The notes beneath the pieces were generated by a model. The model saw only the letters and a program-made list of their open reading frames with translations, searched no databases and was not told the DNA's origin. Source: Trinickia sp. Y13 (GTDB lineage Bacteria; Pseudomonadota; Gammaproteobacteria; Burkholderiales; Burkholderiaceae). From it: 64,000 nt of DNA. Within the stretch, counting starts at the first letter, position 1. Each line of letters starts with the position of its first letter. The stretch spans positions 558,001 to 622,000 of the forward strand of contig NZ_JAKWFK010000002.1 in the NCBI RefSeq assembly GCF_029522115.1, read 5' to 3'. Shown piece after piece: positions 1 to 10,368 of the stretch. The translations under genes were made by a program, and so were the position numbers.

Positions 1-528
1 CCGCTTCGCGAGCTTTCTCTGCAACGTTCGCCGGTGCATGTTCAACGCGCGTGCAGTCGCCGAGATATTGCCGCCGTTCTCGGCCAACGCGCGCTGAATG
101 TGTTCCCATTCGAGCCGCGCCACGGACAACAGCGTCGGGTGCTCGATGGCGGCCTCGGCTTGGTTGGCGCTCGCTTCCGTTTGCAGCGCCGCCAAAATCG
201 ATTCGACATTGGCCGGCTTGGCCAAATAGTTGTCGGCCCCATCCTTGACCGCCTGCACCGCAGTGGCGATGCTCGCGTAGCCCGTCAGCACGAGCATGCG
301 CGCGTCCGGTTGCAGCTCGCGCAGCGGTGCGACGAGGTTCAGCCCCGAATCGCTGCCCAAATGCAGATCGACCGTGATGAAGTCGAATTTGTGCTGGTTC
401 GCGAGCGCGATCGCCTCCTCGGCGTTGTGCGCTTGATGCGTGATATAGCCACGCCGCGTCAGCCCGCGAGCCAAGATGCCCGAGAAGACTTCGTCGTCGT
501 CGATGACGAGAAAATTCGTGTCGCTCAT
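1..528 (-). CDS. regA: RegA/PrrA-type response regulator (C-terminus cut by window edge)
   Basis: Response regulator of the RegBA (PrrBA/RoxSR) redox two-component system, which controls energy-metabolism genes in proteobacteria. The receiver domain begins FLVIDDDE, has the phospho-acceptor Asp in TVDLHLG, and ends with the conserved Lys in YLAKP. A Fis-type helix-turn-helix follows (GGNISATARALNMHRRTLQ). The family is normally about 180 residues, and 176 codons are visible, so only the last few are missing. The start is the ATG at 526-528. The sensor gene lies 12 nt downstream of this start on the same strand, so it is the upstream gene in transcription and the two form an operon. The assignment rests on the partner's quinone motif and on the compact receiver-plus-Fis layout. 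Confidence 0.88.
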   Translation of the reverse strand, partial: MSDTNFLVIDDDEVFSGILARGLTRRGYITHQAHNAEEAIALANQHKFDFITVDLHLGSDSGLNLVAPLRELQPDARMLVLTGYASIATAVQAVKDGADNYLAKPANVESILAALQTEASANQAEAAIEHPTLLSVARLEWEHIQRALAENGGNISATARALNMHRRTLQRKLAKR

Positions 529-540
529 AGTGCGTTCTCC

Positions 541-1818
541 TTATTCCGATGTAGAAAGCGCGGCGCGCTGCAGTTGTCCGTCGTCGTTCGCTGCCGGCAC
601 GCGCAGGACAGCGCGCGTGCCGCGCGGTTCGCCGTCCAGCAGTTCGATCGACCCGTTCAAGCGCGCCGCGGCCACGAATGCGAGATACAACCCCACGCCG
701 TGGCCGCCTTGGGTGCTGTCGACCGGGGCGCTGCCAAGCTTGGTGCGCAGCGCCGGCGAAATGCCCGGCCCCGAGTCGCAAATCTGAAATTCGATGTAGC
801 CGTCCGAGACGGCGGCAGCGAGCGTGACGCTGTCGCGACTCGCGCGCGCGGCGTTGTCGAGCAAGATGGTCAGGATCTGCCCGACCGCCGACGTTTCGGC
901 CAGCCAGGCATCGTCGATCGCCGCGCCGAGCCGCAGAAACTTCACGTGCGGATGACGCAAGCGCCACTGCTCGCAAAAGCTCGCCAGCCACACATCGAGC
1001 CGCTCGCGCGAGGGCGCCACCGACGCGCGCGTGCGCAGCCGCGCGAGCGCGGACGTGCACAGCGTCATCTGCTGCTCGAGCAGCCCGAAATCGTCGGCGT
1101 AAGGGGCGAGCCCCTCGTCGCTGCGCGCGGCCTCGCGCAACTCTTCCGTCACCATCGCGATCGTCGATAGCGGCGTGCCCATCTCATGGGCCACCGTGGC
1201 CGCCTGCACGCCCAGCGCCACGGCGCGCTCGTCGCGCAAGAGCCGCTGCTGCGCATCGCCGAGCGCCGCATCGCGCTGGCGCAACGCGTGCGACATGCGA
1301 GCGACGAACCAGGCGATCAAGCCCACGCTCACCATGAAGTTGACCCACATGCCCGTGCGGTAGTAATCGAACAGGTTCGCAGGGTTATCCATGTTCAGCG
1401 GGACCGAATCGAAACCGAGCGCGACGTAGCAGCACATCGCGAAGATCGCGAGCCAGATCATGTGCCGCCAGGGAAGCACGGCCGCCGCGATGGCGAGCGA
1501 GGGTAGATAAAGCGAAACGAACGGATTGGTCGTGCCGCCGGATAAAAACAACAGCGCCGACAGCGCGCCCAAATCGACCCACAACTGCCCGAGCAGCTCG
1601 AGGTCCGTTTCGGGCCGAGCGCTCGCGACGCGGAACCAAGTCGCCGCATTGAAGATCGCTTCGAGGGCGATGATGATCAGCATGGCCGGCAACGGCAGAT
1701 GCACGCCGAAGAACTGCTGAACGACGGCGATCGTGACGAGCTGCCCGATAATCGCGAGGCAGCGCAACCAAAAGAGATGCCCGAGGTTGACGCGGCCGGT
1801 ATTCGTAATACGTTGCAT
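541..1818 (-). CDS. regB: RegB/PrrB-type redox sensor histidine kinase
   Basis: Membrane sensor kinase that phosphorylates the RegA-type regulator next to it. The N-terminal third has about six hydrophobic segments. Between two of them is GGTTNPF, matching the GGXXNPF quinone-binding signature known for RegB. The H-box is VAHEMGTPLST, followed by a Cys in MTLCTSAL, close to where the redox-active Cys of Rhodobacter RegB lies. The ATPase domain has DSGPGIS and GHGVGLYL. I chose the ATG at 1818; a GTG directly before it at 1821 is equally possible. At 425 residues it has normal RegB length. The small CWC gene ends 6 nt upstream, so the three genes are probably co-transcribed. Confidence 0.88.
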   Translation of the reverse strand: MQRITNTGRVNLGHLFWLRCLAIIGQLVTIAVVQQFFGVHLPLPAMLIIIALEAIFNAATWFRVASARPETDLELLGQLWVDLGALSALLFLSGGTTNPFVSLYLPSLAIAAAVLPWRHMIWLAIFAMCCYVALGFDSVPLNMDNPANLFDYYRTGMWVNFMVSVGLIAWFVARMSHALRQRDAALGDAQQRLLRDERAVALGVQAATVAHEMGTPLSTIAMVTEELREAARSDEGLAPYADDFGLLEQQMTLCTSALARLRTRASVAPSRERLDVWLASFCEQWRLRHPHVKFLRLGAAIDDAWLAETSAVGQILTILLDNAARASRDSVTLAAAVSDGYIEFQICDSGPGISPALRTKLGSAPVDSTQGGHGVGLYLAFVAAARLNGSIELLDGEPRGTRAVLRVPAANDDGQLQRAALSTSE

Positions 1819-1824
1819 CACAAT

Positions 1825-3193
<1,369 letters not shown>

Positions 3194-3261
3194 GCTTGCC
3201 CGTCCTCGGCGCCGGGCGGGCAAAAGCGCCCCGTCTCCGCGCCGCTTTGGAGCACCCGTTC

Positions 3262-4044
3262 ATGTCCCTGTCGCCGCCGTCCCGCAGGCAAGGCCGGGCA
3301 CGCCCGCGCGCGGGCAGCCCGGTGTGGCTTTTCGATCTCGACAACACGCTGCACCACGCCTCGCACGCGATCTTTCCCGCGATCAATGCGGCGATGACCC
3401 GCTATATCGTCGATGCGCTCAGCATGGCCACCGCGCAAGCCGATGAACTGCGCCTGCGCTATGTTCGGCGCTACGGGGCGACGCTGCTAGGGCTCGCGCG
3501 GCACCATCCGATCGATCCGCACGATTTTTTGCGCTCGGTCCACACGTTCCCCGATCTGCCCGCCATGGTGCGCGGCGAGCGCGGGCTCGCCCGGCTGATC
3601 GCCACCCTGCCCGGCCGCAAGATCATCCTGACGAACGCCCCGGAACGCTACGCGCGCGCCGTGCTTGCGCAGCTCGGGATCGAGCGGCTGTTCGAGCGCG
3701 TCATCGCGATCGAACATATGCGCCGGCGCGGCGCGTGGCACGCCAAGCCCGATCTGGCAATGTTGCGCCGCGTGCTGCGCGAGGCGCGCGTGCCGCTCGC
3801 CGACGCCATCCTCGTCGAGGACACGCGCTCGCATTTGAAGCGTTACCGGCGGCTCGGCATCGGCACGGTGTGGATCGTCGGCCACCTGCCCCGTGCGGCC
3901 CGCACGCAGGAAAGCCGCGGCCGTATGGCGGGCACCGGACGTCCGCACTATGTCGATCGTCGCATTCGTTCGCTAAAATCGCTGAAACGGGGTCACGGAG
4001 CGGGGCGCAAATGGAACCGATCGAAGAGCGGGACGCGGAACTAG
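3262..4044 (+). CDS. HAD-family pyrimidine 5'-nucleotidase-like phosphatase
   Basis: Haloacid dehalogenase-fold phosphatase of the YjjG/SDT1 type, which dephosphorylates nucleoside monophosphates. Motif I is LFDLDNTLHHA (nucleophile and acid Asp), motif II is ILTNAPERY, and the Mg-binding motif IV is ILVEDTRSH. The 260-residue length fits. The ATG at 3262 gives a basic leader of about 23 residues before the core. Its last 34 nt overlap the start of slmA in another frame, so the two are probably translated from one message. The substrate is inferred from family resemblance only. Confidence 0.85.
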   Translation: MSLSPPSRRQGRARPRAGSPVWLFDLDNTLHHASHAIFPAINAAMTRYIVDALSMATAQADELRLRYVRRYGATLLGLARHHPIDPHDFLRSVHTFPDLPAMVRGERGLARLIATLPGRKIILTNAPERYARAVLAQLGIERLFERVIAIEHMRRRGAWHAKPDLAMLRRVLREARVPLADAILVEDTRSHLKRYRRLGIGTVWIVGHLPRAARTQESRGRMAGTGRPHYVDRRIRSLKSLKRGHGAGRKWNRSKSGTRN

Positions 4045-4706
4045 ACCGCGATACACAGCCGGAGCACGCCGCACGCACGCCGCGGATGAAGCCGGGCGAG
4101 CGGCGCGTGCATATCCTGCACACGCTCGCCGCCATGCTGGAGACGCCCAAGAGCGAGAAGATCACGACCGCCGCGCTCGCCGCCCGGCTCGGCGTCTCGG
4201 AGGCCGCCCTCTACCGCCAGTTTGCCAGCAAGGCGCAGATGTTCGAGGCCCTCATCGAGTTCATCGAAGCGACTTTCTTCGGGCTCATCAATCAAATCGC
4301 CGAAAAAGAGCCGAACGGCGTGCTGCAAGCCCGCGCCATCGGCATGATGCTGCTCAACTTCGCGGGCAAGAACCCCGGCATGACCCGCGTGCTGACGGGC
4401 GAAGCGCTCGTGGGCGAGCACGAGCGGCTCGCCGAACGCGTCGCCCACATGCTCGAGCGCGTCGAGGCGTCGGTCAAGCAAAGCTTGCGCATCGCGCTGA
4501 TGGAAGCGCACCAAGCCGAAAGCGAGGGCCAGGCCGCTCCAGCCGCGTCCGCGCCGGGGCCGCTTCCAGCCGATTACGACCCCGGCGTGCGCGCCAATCT
4601 GCTGGTCAGCTACGTCGTCGGCCGATGGCACCGCTACGCCCGCAGCGGGTTCACGCGTGCGCCGGCCGAGCATGCCGACGCTCAACTGCGCTTGATCCTG
4701 CAATAG
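4011..4706 (+). CDS. slmA: Nucleoid occlusion factor SlmA (TetR family)
   Basis: DNA-binding division inhibitor that binds sites on the chromosome and blocks FtsZ assembly over the nucleoid. The N-terminal TetR-type HTH reads ITTAALAARLGVSEAALYRQ, followed by FASKAQMFEALIEFIE, the characteristic SlmA region. At 231 residues it is slightly longer than E. coli SlmA (198), with an acidic leader and an Ala/Pro-rich loop near residues 170-185. The ATG at 4011 lies inside the preceding HAD gene. The following 263 nt hold the metX leader. Confidence 0.9.
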   Translation: MEPIEERDAELDRDTQPEHAARTPRMKPGERRVHILHTLAAMLETPKSEKITTAALAARLGVSEAALYRQFASKAQMFEALIEFIEATFFGLINQIAEKEPNGVLQARAIGMMLLNFAGKNPGMTRVLTGEALVGEHERLAERVAHMLERVEASVKQSLRIALMEAHQAESEGQAAPAASAPGPLPADYDPGVRANLLVSYVVGRWHRYARSGFTRAPAEHADAQLRLILQ

Positions 4707-4848
4707 CGCAATAGCGCGTTTTCGGGTTTTCCGCTATCCTTTGCCGTTCTATTGCTTTGAGCGAAAGCGCACGTCGTTTGCGCGGAACCACCCGGCCGGG
4801 TGTCGCCAAAGCCAGCGCGCCGATTTGTCGACTCGATTGCGGGCGCGC

Positions 4849-4897
4849 GAACCCGAGCACCGAATGCGCGGGTTCACTATAAATGCGGCTAAAGAGG
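4849..4897 (+). promoter_or_regulatory. SAM-II-like riboswitch candidate in the metX leader
   Basis: Between slmA and metX, a 7-bp stem (4849-4855 with 4869-4875) closes a 13-nt loop containing CACCGAATGC. It is followed by TATAAATGCGGCTAAAGAGG. The last segment closely matches the conserved 3' part of SAM-II (SAM-alpha) aptamers, AAAUGxxGCUAAAxAGG, and CCG in the loop can pair with CGG in the tail to form a pseudoknot. The loop is shorter than in the reference aptamer and lacks its U-rich part. The metX start is about 70 nt downstream. This is a motif match by eye, not a covariance-model hit. Confidence 0.5.
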
Positions 4898-4969
4898 TCG
4901 TCAGCCGCGCTCCGTTTCGTTCCGCGCACCGCCGACACCATTTAGCCGCCCATTTGGAAGGCGGAATAC

Positions 4970-6145
4970 ATGGAATCGATCGGCATCGTCGCTCCACAAC
5001 GCATGCATTTCACCGAGCCGCTCGCGCTGCAAAGCGGCTCGACGCTCGCCGGCTACGACCTCATGGTCGAGACGTACGGCACGCTCAACGCCGCGCGCTC
5101 CAACGCCGTGCTGGTCTGCCACGCCCTGAATGCTTCGCACCACGTCGCGGGCGTCTACGCGGGCGAACCGAAGAACGTCGGCTGGTGGGACAACATGGTG
5201 GGGCCGGGCAAGCCGCTCGATACGAACCGCTTCTTCGTGATCGGGGTCAATAACCTCGGCTCGTGCTTCGGCTCGACGGGGCCGATGAGCCTCGATTCCG
5301 CGACCGGCAAACCCTACGGTGCGCGCTTCCCCGTCGTGACCGTAGAAGATTGGGTTCATGCGCAAGCGCGCGTGGCCGACGCTTTCGGCATCGAGCGCTT
5401 CGCCGCCGTCATGGGCGGCAGCCTCGGCGGCATGCAGGCGCTCGCCTGGACCCTCATGTATCCGGATCGCGTGGGCCATTGCATCGTCGTCGCCTCCACG
5501 CCGAAGCTTTCCGCGCAGAATATCGCGTTCAACGAAGTGGCGCGCTCGGCGATCCTGTCCGACCCGGATTTCCACGGCGGCGACTACTACGCCCATGGGG
5601 TCAAACCCAAGCGGGGCCTGCGCGTCGCGCGCATGATCGGCCACATCACCTACCTGTCCGACGACGACATGGCCACCAAGTTCGGCCGCGCACTGCGCCG
5701 GCCCGGCGCCACCGGCGGGGCCAGCAGCGCGACGGGCAGCCTCGCGGAGGACTATCGTTTCAGCTTCGACGTCGAGTTCGAGGTCGAATCGTACTTGCGC
5801 TATCAAGGCGACAAGTTCGCCGACTACTTCGATGCGAACACGTACCTCTTGATCACACGCGCGCTCGACTACTTCGATCCGGCCAAGGCGTTCGACGGCG
5901 ATTTGACGGCCGCGCTCGCGCACTCGCGCGCCCAGTATCTGATCGCCAGCTTCACCACCGATTGGCGCTTCGCCCCGGCGCGCTCGCGCGAGCTCGTCAA
6001 GGCGCTGCTCGATCACAAGCGGCGGGTCACCTATGCGGAGATCGACGCACCGCACGGGCACGACGCCTTTCTGCTCGACGATGCGCGCTATCACAACGTC
6101 GTGCGCGCCTATTACGAACGTATCGCACAGGAGGTGAGCGCATGA
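4970..6145 (+). CDS. metX: Homoserine O-acyltransferase MetX
   Basis: Alpha/beta-hydrolase-fold enzyme that acylates homoserine (acetyl- or succinyl-CoA) in methionine synthesis. The nucleophile is Ser151 in MGGSLGGMQ. The catalytic Asp is likely in TTDWRF and the His in PHGHDAF. The 391-residue length matches beta-proteobacterial MetX. A good ribosome site (GGAAGGCGG) precedes the ATG. The stop overlaps the metW start by 4 nt (ATGA), so the two are translationally coupled. A SAM-II-like element in the leader suggests feedback by S-adenosylmethionine. Whether acetyl or succinyl is used cannot be read here. Confidence 0.94.
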   Translation: MESIGIVAPQRMHFTEPLALQSGSTLAGYDLMVETYGTLNAARSNAVLVCHALNASHHVAGVYAGEPKNVGWWDNMVGPGKPLDTNRFFVIGVNNLGSCFGSTGPMSLDSATGKPYGARFPVVTVEDWVHAQARVADAFGIERFAAVMGGSLGGMQALAWTLMYPDRVGHCIVVASTPKLSAQNIAFNEVARSAILSDPDFHGGDYYAHGVKPKRGLRVARMIGHITYLSDDDMATKFGRALRRPGATGGASSATGSLAEDYRFSFDVEFEVESYLRYQGDKFADYFDANTYLLITRALDYFDPAKAFDGDLTAALAHSRAQYLIASFTTDWRFAPARSRELVKALLDHKRRVTYAEIDAPHGHDAFLLDDARYHNVVRAYYERIAQEVSA

Positions 6146-6771
6146 ATCAGGCCGCCATCGATTCGCTCTCGACGCGCTCGGATTTCCGAGCCATCTCCCG
6201 CTGGGTCGAGCCCAACGGCACCGTCCTCGATCTGGGCTGCGGCGACGGGAGCCTGCTCGCACTGCTCATCGAGGAGCTCGGCGTGACGGGGTACGGCATC
6301 GAAATCAACGATGCGGGCGTGCTCGCCTGCGTGCGGCAAGGCGTCAACGTGATCCAGCAAAATCTCGAAGACGGCCTGCGGCTATTCGAGGACGGCAGCT
6401 TCGACTTCGCCATCCTTTCCCAAACGCTGCAGACGATCCACCAAACCGCGGCGATCCTGCGCGAGACGGCGCGCGTCGGCAAAGAGTGCATCGTCTCGTT
6501 TCCGAACTTCGGCTACTGGCCGCATCGGCTGTCCGTGCTGCGCGGGCGCATGCCTGTCTCGAAGTCGCTGCCCTACCAGTGGCACAACACGCCGAACGTG
6601 CGCGTGCTCACGATTCGCGACTTCGAGGCGCTCGCACCGGAAGTGGGGATCGAAATCCTCGACCGCGTGGTGCTGCACGGCGGCCGCGTGGTCCGTTGGG
6701 GCGCGAACTGGCGTGGTAGTCTTGCGGTCTACCGCGTCAGGCGCAGCCCGAACGGGCCGACGCCCGGTTGA
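6142..6771 (+). CDS. metW: MetW, methionine biosynthesis methyltransferase-like protein
   Basis: Class I SAM-dependent methyltransferase fold with [17 protein letters not shown] (motif I) and [14 protein letters not shown]. MetW is always found with MetX in proteobacteria and is required for homoserine acylation in several species. Its own reaction is not well defined. The protein is 209 residues. The ATG lies in the ATGA overlap with metX, and a GAGGTGAG ribosome site sits within the metX end. The downstream transporter may begin inside the metW coding region. Confidence 0.93.
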   Translation: MNQAAIDSLSTRSDFRAISRWVEPNGTVLDLGCGDGSLLALLIEELGVTGYGIEINDAGVLACVRQGVNVIQQNLEDGLRLFEDGSFDFAILSQTLQTIHQTAAILRETARVGKECIVSFPNFGYWPHRLSVLRGRMPVSKSLPYQWHNTPNVRVLTIRDFEALAPEVGIEILDRVVLHGGRVVRWGANWRGSLAVYRVRRSPNGPTPG

Positions 6772-8095
6772 ACGCGCCGCTCCGAAGAGGTTCGCCATCA
6801 AACGAGACATCCCGCCCCCGTCCCACGAAAGCGCCGCGCTGAGCGCTCACGAGGCGCATCCCGGCTGGCGCGCGTTTCTGAACCGGCACATGCTCATTTG
6901 CGTGTTTCTCGGCTTCACGTCGGGATTGCCGCTCTTCACGCTCGTCTATCTCGTGCAGGCATGGCTGCGCTCGGAAGGCGTCAACTTGAAGGAAATTGGC
7001 CTCTTCGCGCTGATTCAATTTCCGTATACGTGGAAGTTCGTTTGGGCGCCGCTGATGGACCGCTACGTCCCGAGGCTGCCGTTCTGGCGTCCGGGGCGTC
7101 GCCGCGGCTGGATGCTCTGCACGCAATTGCTGGTTGCCGGCGCGATCGCCTCGCTCGGATTCGTCTCGCCTCGCGACGCGATTTGGACCGTCGCCGCACT
7201 AACGACGCTGGTCGCGTTCTTCGGGGCGAGCCAGGACATCGTGATCGACGCCTACCGGCGCGAATTGCTCGCCGACACCGAGCAAGGGCTCGGCAACGCC
7301 GTGCATGTGAACGCCTACAAAGTCGCCGCGCTCGTGCCCGGCTCGCTGTCGTTGATCCTGTCCGACCACCTGCCTTGGACGGCCGTGTTCGTCGTCACCG
7401 GCGCATTCATGCTGCCCGGGATCGTGCTGACGCTGCTCGTGAGCGAGCCCGATGTGCATGGCGCGCCGCCGAAGAATTTGCGCGAAGCCATTACGTTCCC
7501 GCTCGCGGAGTTCGTCACGCGCGACGGGCTCAAGGCGGCCCTGCTCGTGCTCGCGTTCATCTTCCTGTACAAGCTCGGCGATACGATGGCGACGACGCTT
7601 TCGACCTCGTTCTTCCTCGACCTGGGCTTCAACAAGACGGAGATTGGCGTCATTGCGAAGACGACCGCGTTTTGGGCGAGCCTCGCGGGCGGCATCATCG
7701 GTGGCGCCTGGCTCGTGAAAATCGGCATCGCACGCGGGCTGTGGATCTTCGGGTTCCTGCAGATCGTCTCGACGCTCGGTTTCGCATGGCTCGCGAAAAT
7801 CGGCCCCTCGCCGGCCGCGCTTGCGCTGATCTACGGCTTCGAAACGTTCGCGACGGGGCTCACGCTCGCGGCTTTCACCGCGTATATCGCGAGCACCACC
7901 GATCCGCGCTATACCGCCACGCAATTCGCGCTCTTCACGAGCCTTGCCTCGGTGCCTCGCACGCTGGCCTCGGCGGCGAGCGGATTCGTCGTCGCGAAGA
8001 TAGGCTGGTTCGACTATTTCCTCGTGTGCGCCGTGCTGGCCGCCCCCGGGATGCTGCTATTGCCGAAGATCGCCCCGTGGCGGGAGCGCAGCTAG
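6713..8095 (+). CDS. ampG: AmpG-like major facilitator transporter
   Basis: Inner-membrane MFS protein with about 12 hydrophobic segments. The first (MLICVFLGFTSGLPLFTLVYL) and FPYTWKFVWAPLMDR are typical of AmpG permeases, which import anhydromuropeptides for cell-wall recycling and influence AmpC beta-lactamase induction. The ATG at 6713 overlaps metW by 59 nt and gives a hydrophilic leader of about 58 residues. The next in-frame ATG, at the first membrane segment, would leave almost no cytoplasmic N terminus, so the true start is uncertain. Substrate assignment is by family resemblance. Confidence 0.82.
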   Translation: MVVLRSTASGAARTGRRPVERAAPKRFAIKRDIPPPSHESAALSAHEAHPGWRAFLNRHMLICVFLGFTSGLPLFTLVYLVQAWLRSEGVNLKEIGLFALIQFPYTWKFVWAPLMDRYVPRLPFWRPGRRRGWMLCTQLLVAGAIASLGFVSPRDAIWTVAALTTLVAFFGASQDIVIDAYRRELLADTEQGLGNAVHVNAYKVAALVPGSLSLILSDHLPWTAVFVVTGAFMLPGIVLTLLVSEPDVHGAPPKNLREAITFPLAEFVTRDGLKAALLVLAFIFLYKLGDTMATTLSTSFFLDLGFNKTEIGVIAKTTAFWASLAGGIIGGAWLVKIGIARGLWIFGFLQIVSTLGFAWLAKIGPSPAALALIYGFETFATGLTLAAFTAYIASTTDPRYTATQFALFTSLASVPRTLASAASGFVVAKIGWFDYFLVCAVLAAPGMLLLPKIAPWRERS

Positions 8096-8162
8096 CCTCG
8101 CTATCGATCAATACGATTGCAATCGCTTCGAATTGGATTACATTCTTTCCGCAAGCGTAAAA

Positions 8163-8227
8163 TCGATTCCATGCAATTCGATGCAAAACGTCTTATAGCT
8201 ATCCGATAAATCGTTGCATGGAATCGA
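8163..8227. repeat. 14-bp perfect inverted repeat in an AT-rich intergenic gap
   Basis: TCGATTCCATGCAA (8163-8176) is exactly inverted at 8214-8227, with 37 nt between. The same 419-nt gap (8096-8514) also has the palindrome CGATTGCAATCG at 8114-8125 and several copies of the ATGCAA/TTGCAT core. The arms could fold into a hairpin or bind a dimeric regulator. No gene is visible in the gap, which is clearly more AT-rich than its flanks. Confidence 0.6.
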
Positions 8228-8514
8228 ATACATACCCCTAGGCAATTGCATCATTTCGTCCTAGCGTTATTCGCTCGGTCTGATTTGGAAAAATTACGGC
8301 AATTGCCAGCAGAATCTACATCACAATGTCGCTCACGCCCTCGCCACACTGCGCAAGGCGCCTGAGGAACGACGCCCCATCGCTTCGCTCCTGAAAAAAT
8401 TCAATCGAGCAGTCAATGTCATTACGCCGCTCACTCATGGCGTCGATGGCTTATTCGCGTCTTCAATGCGAAATGCGGTCCACGCTCATCACTTAACGAC
8501 CTGAGAGGATCAAG

Positions 8515-10326
8515 ATGAAGACTCAATTGAGGATGATTCGACGCATTCGTTTTTCCCGCCTTTCCCGCCTTTCCCGCCTTTCCCGCCTTTCCCGCCTTTC
8601 CCGCCTTTCCCGCCTTTCCCGCCTTTCCAGCCTTTCCAGCCTTTCCAGCCTTTCCAGCCTTTCCAGCCTTTCCAGCCTTTCCAGCCTTTCCAGCCCGTCC
8701 CGCCATCGCGCCGCCGCCGTCTTCGTCGCCGCCTCGCTGGCATGGCTGCCGTCGGCCCCACTCGGCGCGGCGACAAACCCGCCATCCACCCGAATCGATC
8801 TGCCCGCGGGCGCGATCGAAGGCGCCAAGAGCTCCATTCAAGGTGTCGAACTGCGGGTATTTCGAGGCATTCCTTACGCGGCGCCGCCCGTGGGGGAACT
8901 GCGCTGGAAGCCGCCGCAGCCGGTCAGCGCGTGGGCCGGCGTGCGCAGCGCAACCGAGTTCGGCGCACGTTGCATGCAATTACCGCTGTTTCAGATGGAA
9001 TTTCGCTCGCGCAGCATGAGCGAGGACTGCCTTTTTTTGAACGTATGGACGCCGGCGCGCGCCTCCGGCGAGAAACTGCCCGTGCTCGTCTACTTCTATG
9101 GCGGCGGCTTCGCCGCAGGCGACAGCTCGGAGCCGCGCTACGACGGCGCAGCCCTCGCCGCGCGGGGCATGGTGACGGTAACGGTCAACTATCGCCTCGG
9201 CGTGTTCGGTTTCCTGGCACTGCCGGAAATGGCGCGCGAATCACCCCATGGCGCTGCCGGCAATTACGGGTTGCTGGACCAGCACGCCGCGCTGCGCTGG
9301 GTGCGCGAAAACATCGAGAAGTTCGGTGGCGATCCCGATAAGGTCACGATCGGCGGCGAGTCGGCCGGCTCGGTGGCCGTCAGCGCCCATATGGCGTCGC
9401 CGCTCTCGCGTGGGCTCTTCGCTCGCGCGCTCGGTCAAAGCGGCGCGGCCATGGGACCGCTCACGGTGTGGTCGCCCGACGATGCACGAACGGCAGCCGA
9501 GCACTTTCAAGAGAAGATGAAAGCGGCGTCGCTTGCCGCACTGCGGAGCATGCCGGCCGATGTCCTGCTCGCCGGCACGGGTCCCAAGGAAAAACCGGCG
9601 TTCCTCTTTTGGCCGTCGGTCGACGGCCGCTTTCTTACACAATCGCTGGAAGCAACCTATGAGGCGGGTTCGCAAGCGCGCGTGCCGCTGCTCGTCGGCA
9701 GCAACTCGCACGAAGCGCCGCACACGATGGTGCTCGACCAACATCCGCCCACCCCGCAACACTGGCGCGCCACGCTCAAGCGCATCTTCGGGCCATACGC
9801 CACCGATGTCCTCGCGCTCTACCCCGGCAACGACGACGACGAAGTGCGGCGCTCCGCCACCTCGCTTGCGAGCGACCTGTTCATCAGCCACGCCACGCGC
9901 CGCTGGGTCGATGCGCACCGGCAGACAGGCGGCTCGCCCGTGTACTTCTATTACTACACGCACAAGCGCCCGCAGAAACGCCACCCCGAAGCGGGGCAAC
10001 TGCCCGAGGACGGCGCGGTGCACAGCGCCGAGATCAAGTACGCGCTCGGCACGCTGGGGTTGTCGAATCGCTTCGTGTGGCGACCGGAAGATCACGCCGT
10101 GTCGCGAATTTTCTCGGGCTACGTGGCGCACTTCGTGAAAACAGGCACGCCCAACGATCCGTCGCTGCCCAAGTGGCCCGCCTCGCGCGAGGAACGCGGC
10201 GGCCTGCTGCGTCAGCAGATCGCCGTGGAAACGAAAACGATCACCGATCTCGACGCGCCCCGGCATTCGCTTCTACGCCGCTATTTCGAGGCGAACCCGC
10301 AGTTGTACCGCGATCGCCGTCGATGA
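8515..10326 (+). CDS. Secreted type-B carboxylesterase with N-terminal Ser/Leu repeat
   Basis: Alpha/beta-hydrolase of the carboxylesterase/cholinesterase family (603 residues). The oxyanion-hole region is VYFYGGGFAAGD. The first signature is EDCLFLNVWTP, the nucleophile is in TIGGESAGSVAV, and the likely charge-relay His is in GAVHSAEIKYALG. Before the catalytic domain the protein begins with a basic stretch and 16 tandem tripeptides (LSR, then LSS). A hydrophobic segment (AAAVFVAASLAWLPSAPLGA) follows, resembling a signal peptide with cleavage near LGA-AT. The start at 8515 has AGAGGATCAAG in front. The esterase is probably periplasmic or secreted. It converges with xthA, 42 nt between stops. 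Confidence 0.85.
   Translation: MKTQLRMIRRIRFSRLSRLSRLSRLSRLSRLSRLSRLSSLSSLSSLSSLSSLSSLSSLSSPSRHRAAAVFVAASLAWLPSAPLGAATNPPSTRIDLPAGAIEGAKSSIQGVELRVFRGIPYAAPPVGELRWKPPQPVSAWAGVRSATEFGARCMQLPLFQMEFRSRSMSEDCLFLNVWTPARASGEKLPVLVYFYGGGFAAGDSSEPRYDGAALAARGMVTVTVNYRLGVFGFLALPEMARESPHGAAGNYGLLDQHAALRWVRENIEKFGGDPDKVTIGGESAGSVAVSAHMASPLSRGLFARALGQSGAAMGPLTVWSPDDARTAAEHFQEKMKAASLAALRSMPADVLLAGTGPKEKPAFLFWPSVDGRFLTQSLEATYEAGSQARVPLLVGSNSHEAPHTMVLDQHPPTPQHWRATLKRIFGPYATDVLALYPGNDDDEVRRSATSLASDLFISHATRRWVDAHRQTGGSPVYFYYYTHKRPQKRHPEAGQLPEDGAVHSAEIKYALGTLGLSNRFVWRPEDHAVSRIFSGYVAHFVKTGTPNDPSLPKWPASREERGGLLRQQIAVETKTITDLDAPRHSLLRRYFEANPQLYRDRRR
8552..8695 (+). repeat. 16-copy 9-bp tandem repeat inside the carboxylesterase gene
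   Basis: Eight perfect copies of TTTCCCGCC (8552-8623) are followed by eight perfect copies of TTTCCAGCC (8624-8695). The unit is three codons, so copy-number change keeps the frame and adds or removes LSR or LSS tripeptides in the region preceding the signal-peptide core. The perfect identity within each block suggests recent expansion by slippage. Confidence 0.97.
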
Positions 10327-10368
10327 GCGGGAGCCGCCGGCGCCGCGGCGAGCCAGCCCTTGCCGCGG

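Noticed and set aside
3196-3232. Possible terminator after argB
   Set aside because: A TTGCCCG/CGGGCAA stem is present but no T-run follows on the plus strand, and the HAD gene lies just downstream in the same direction.
8431-8979. Minus-strand frames with GKA/GKG collagen-like repeats
   Set aside because: They are the reverse complement of the 9-bp array in the esterase gene; the esterase frame continues into a full catalytic domain.
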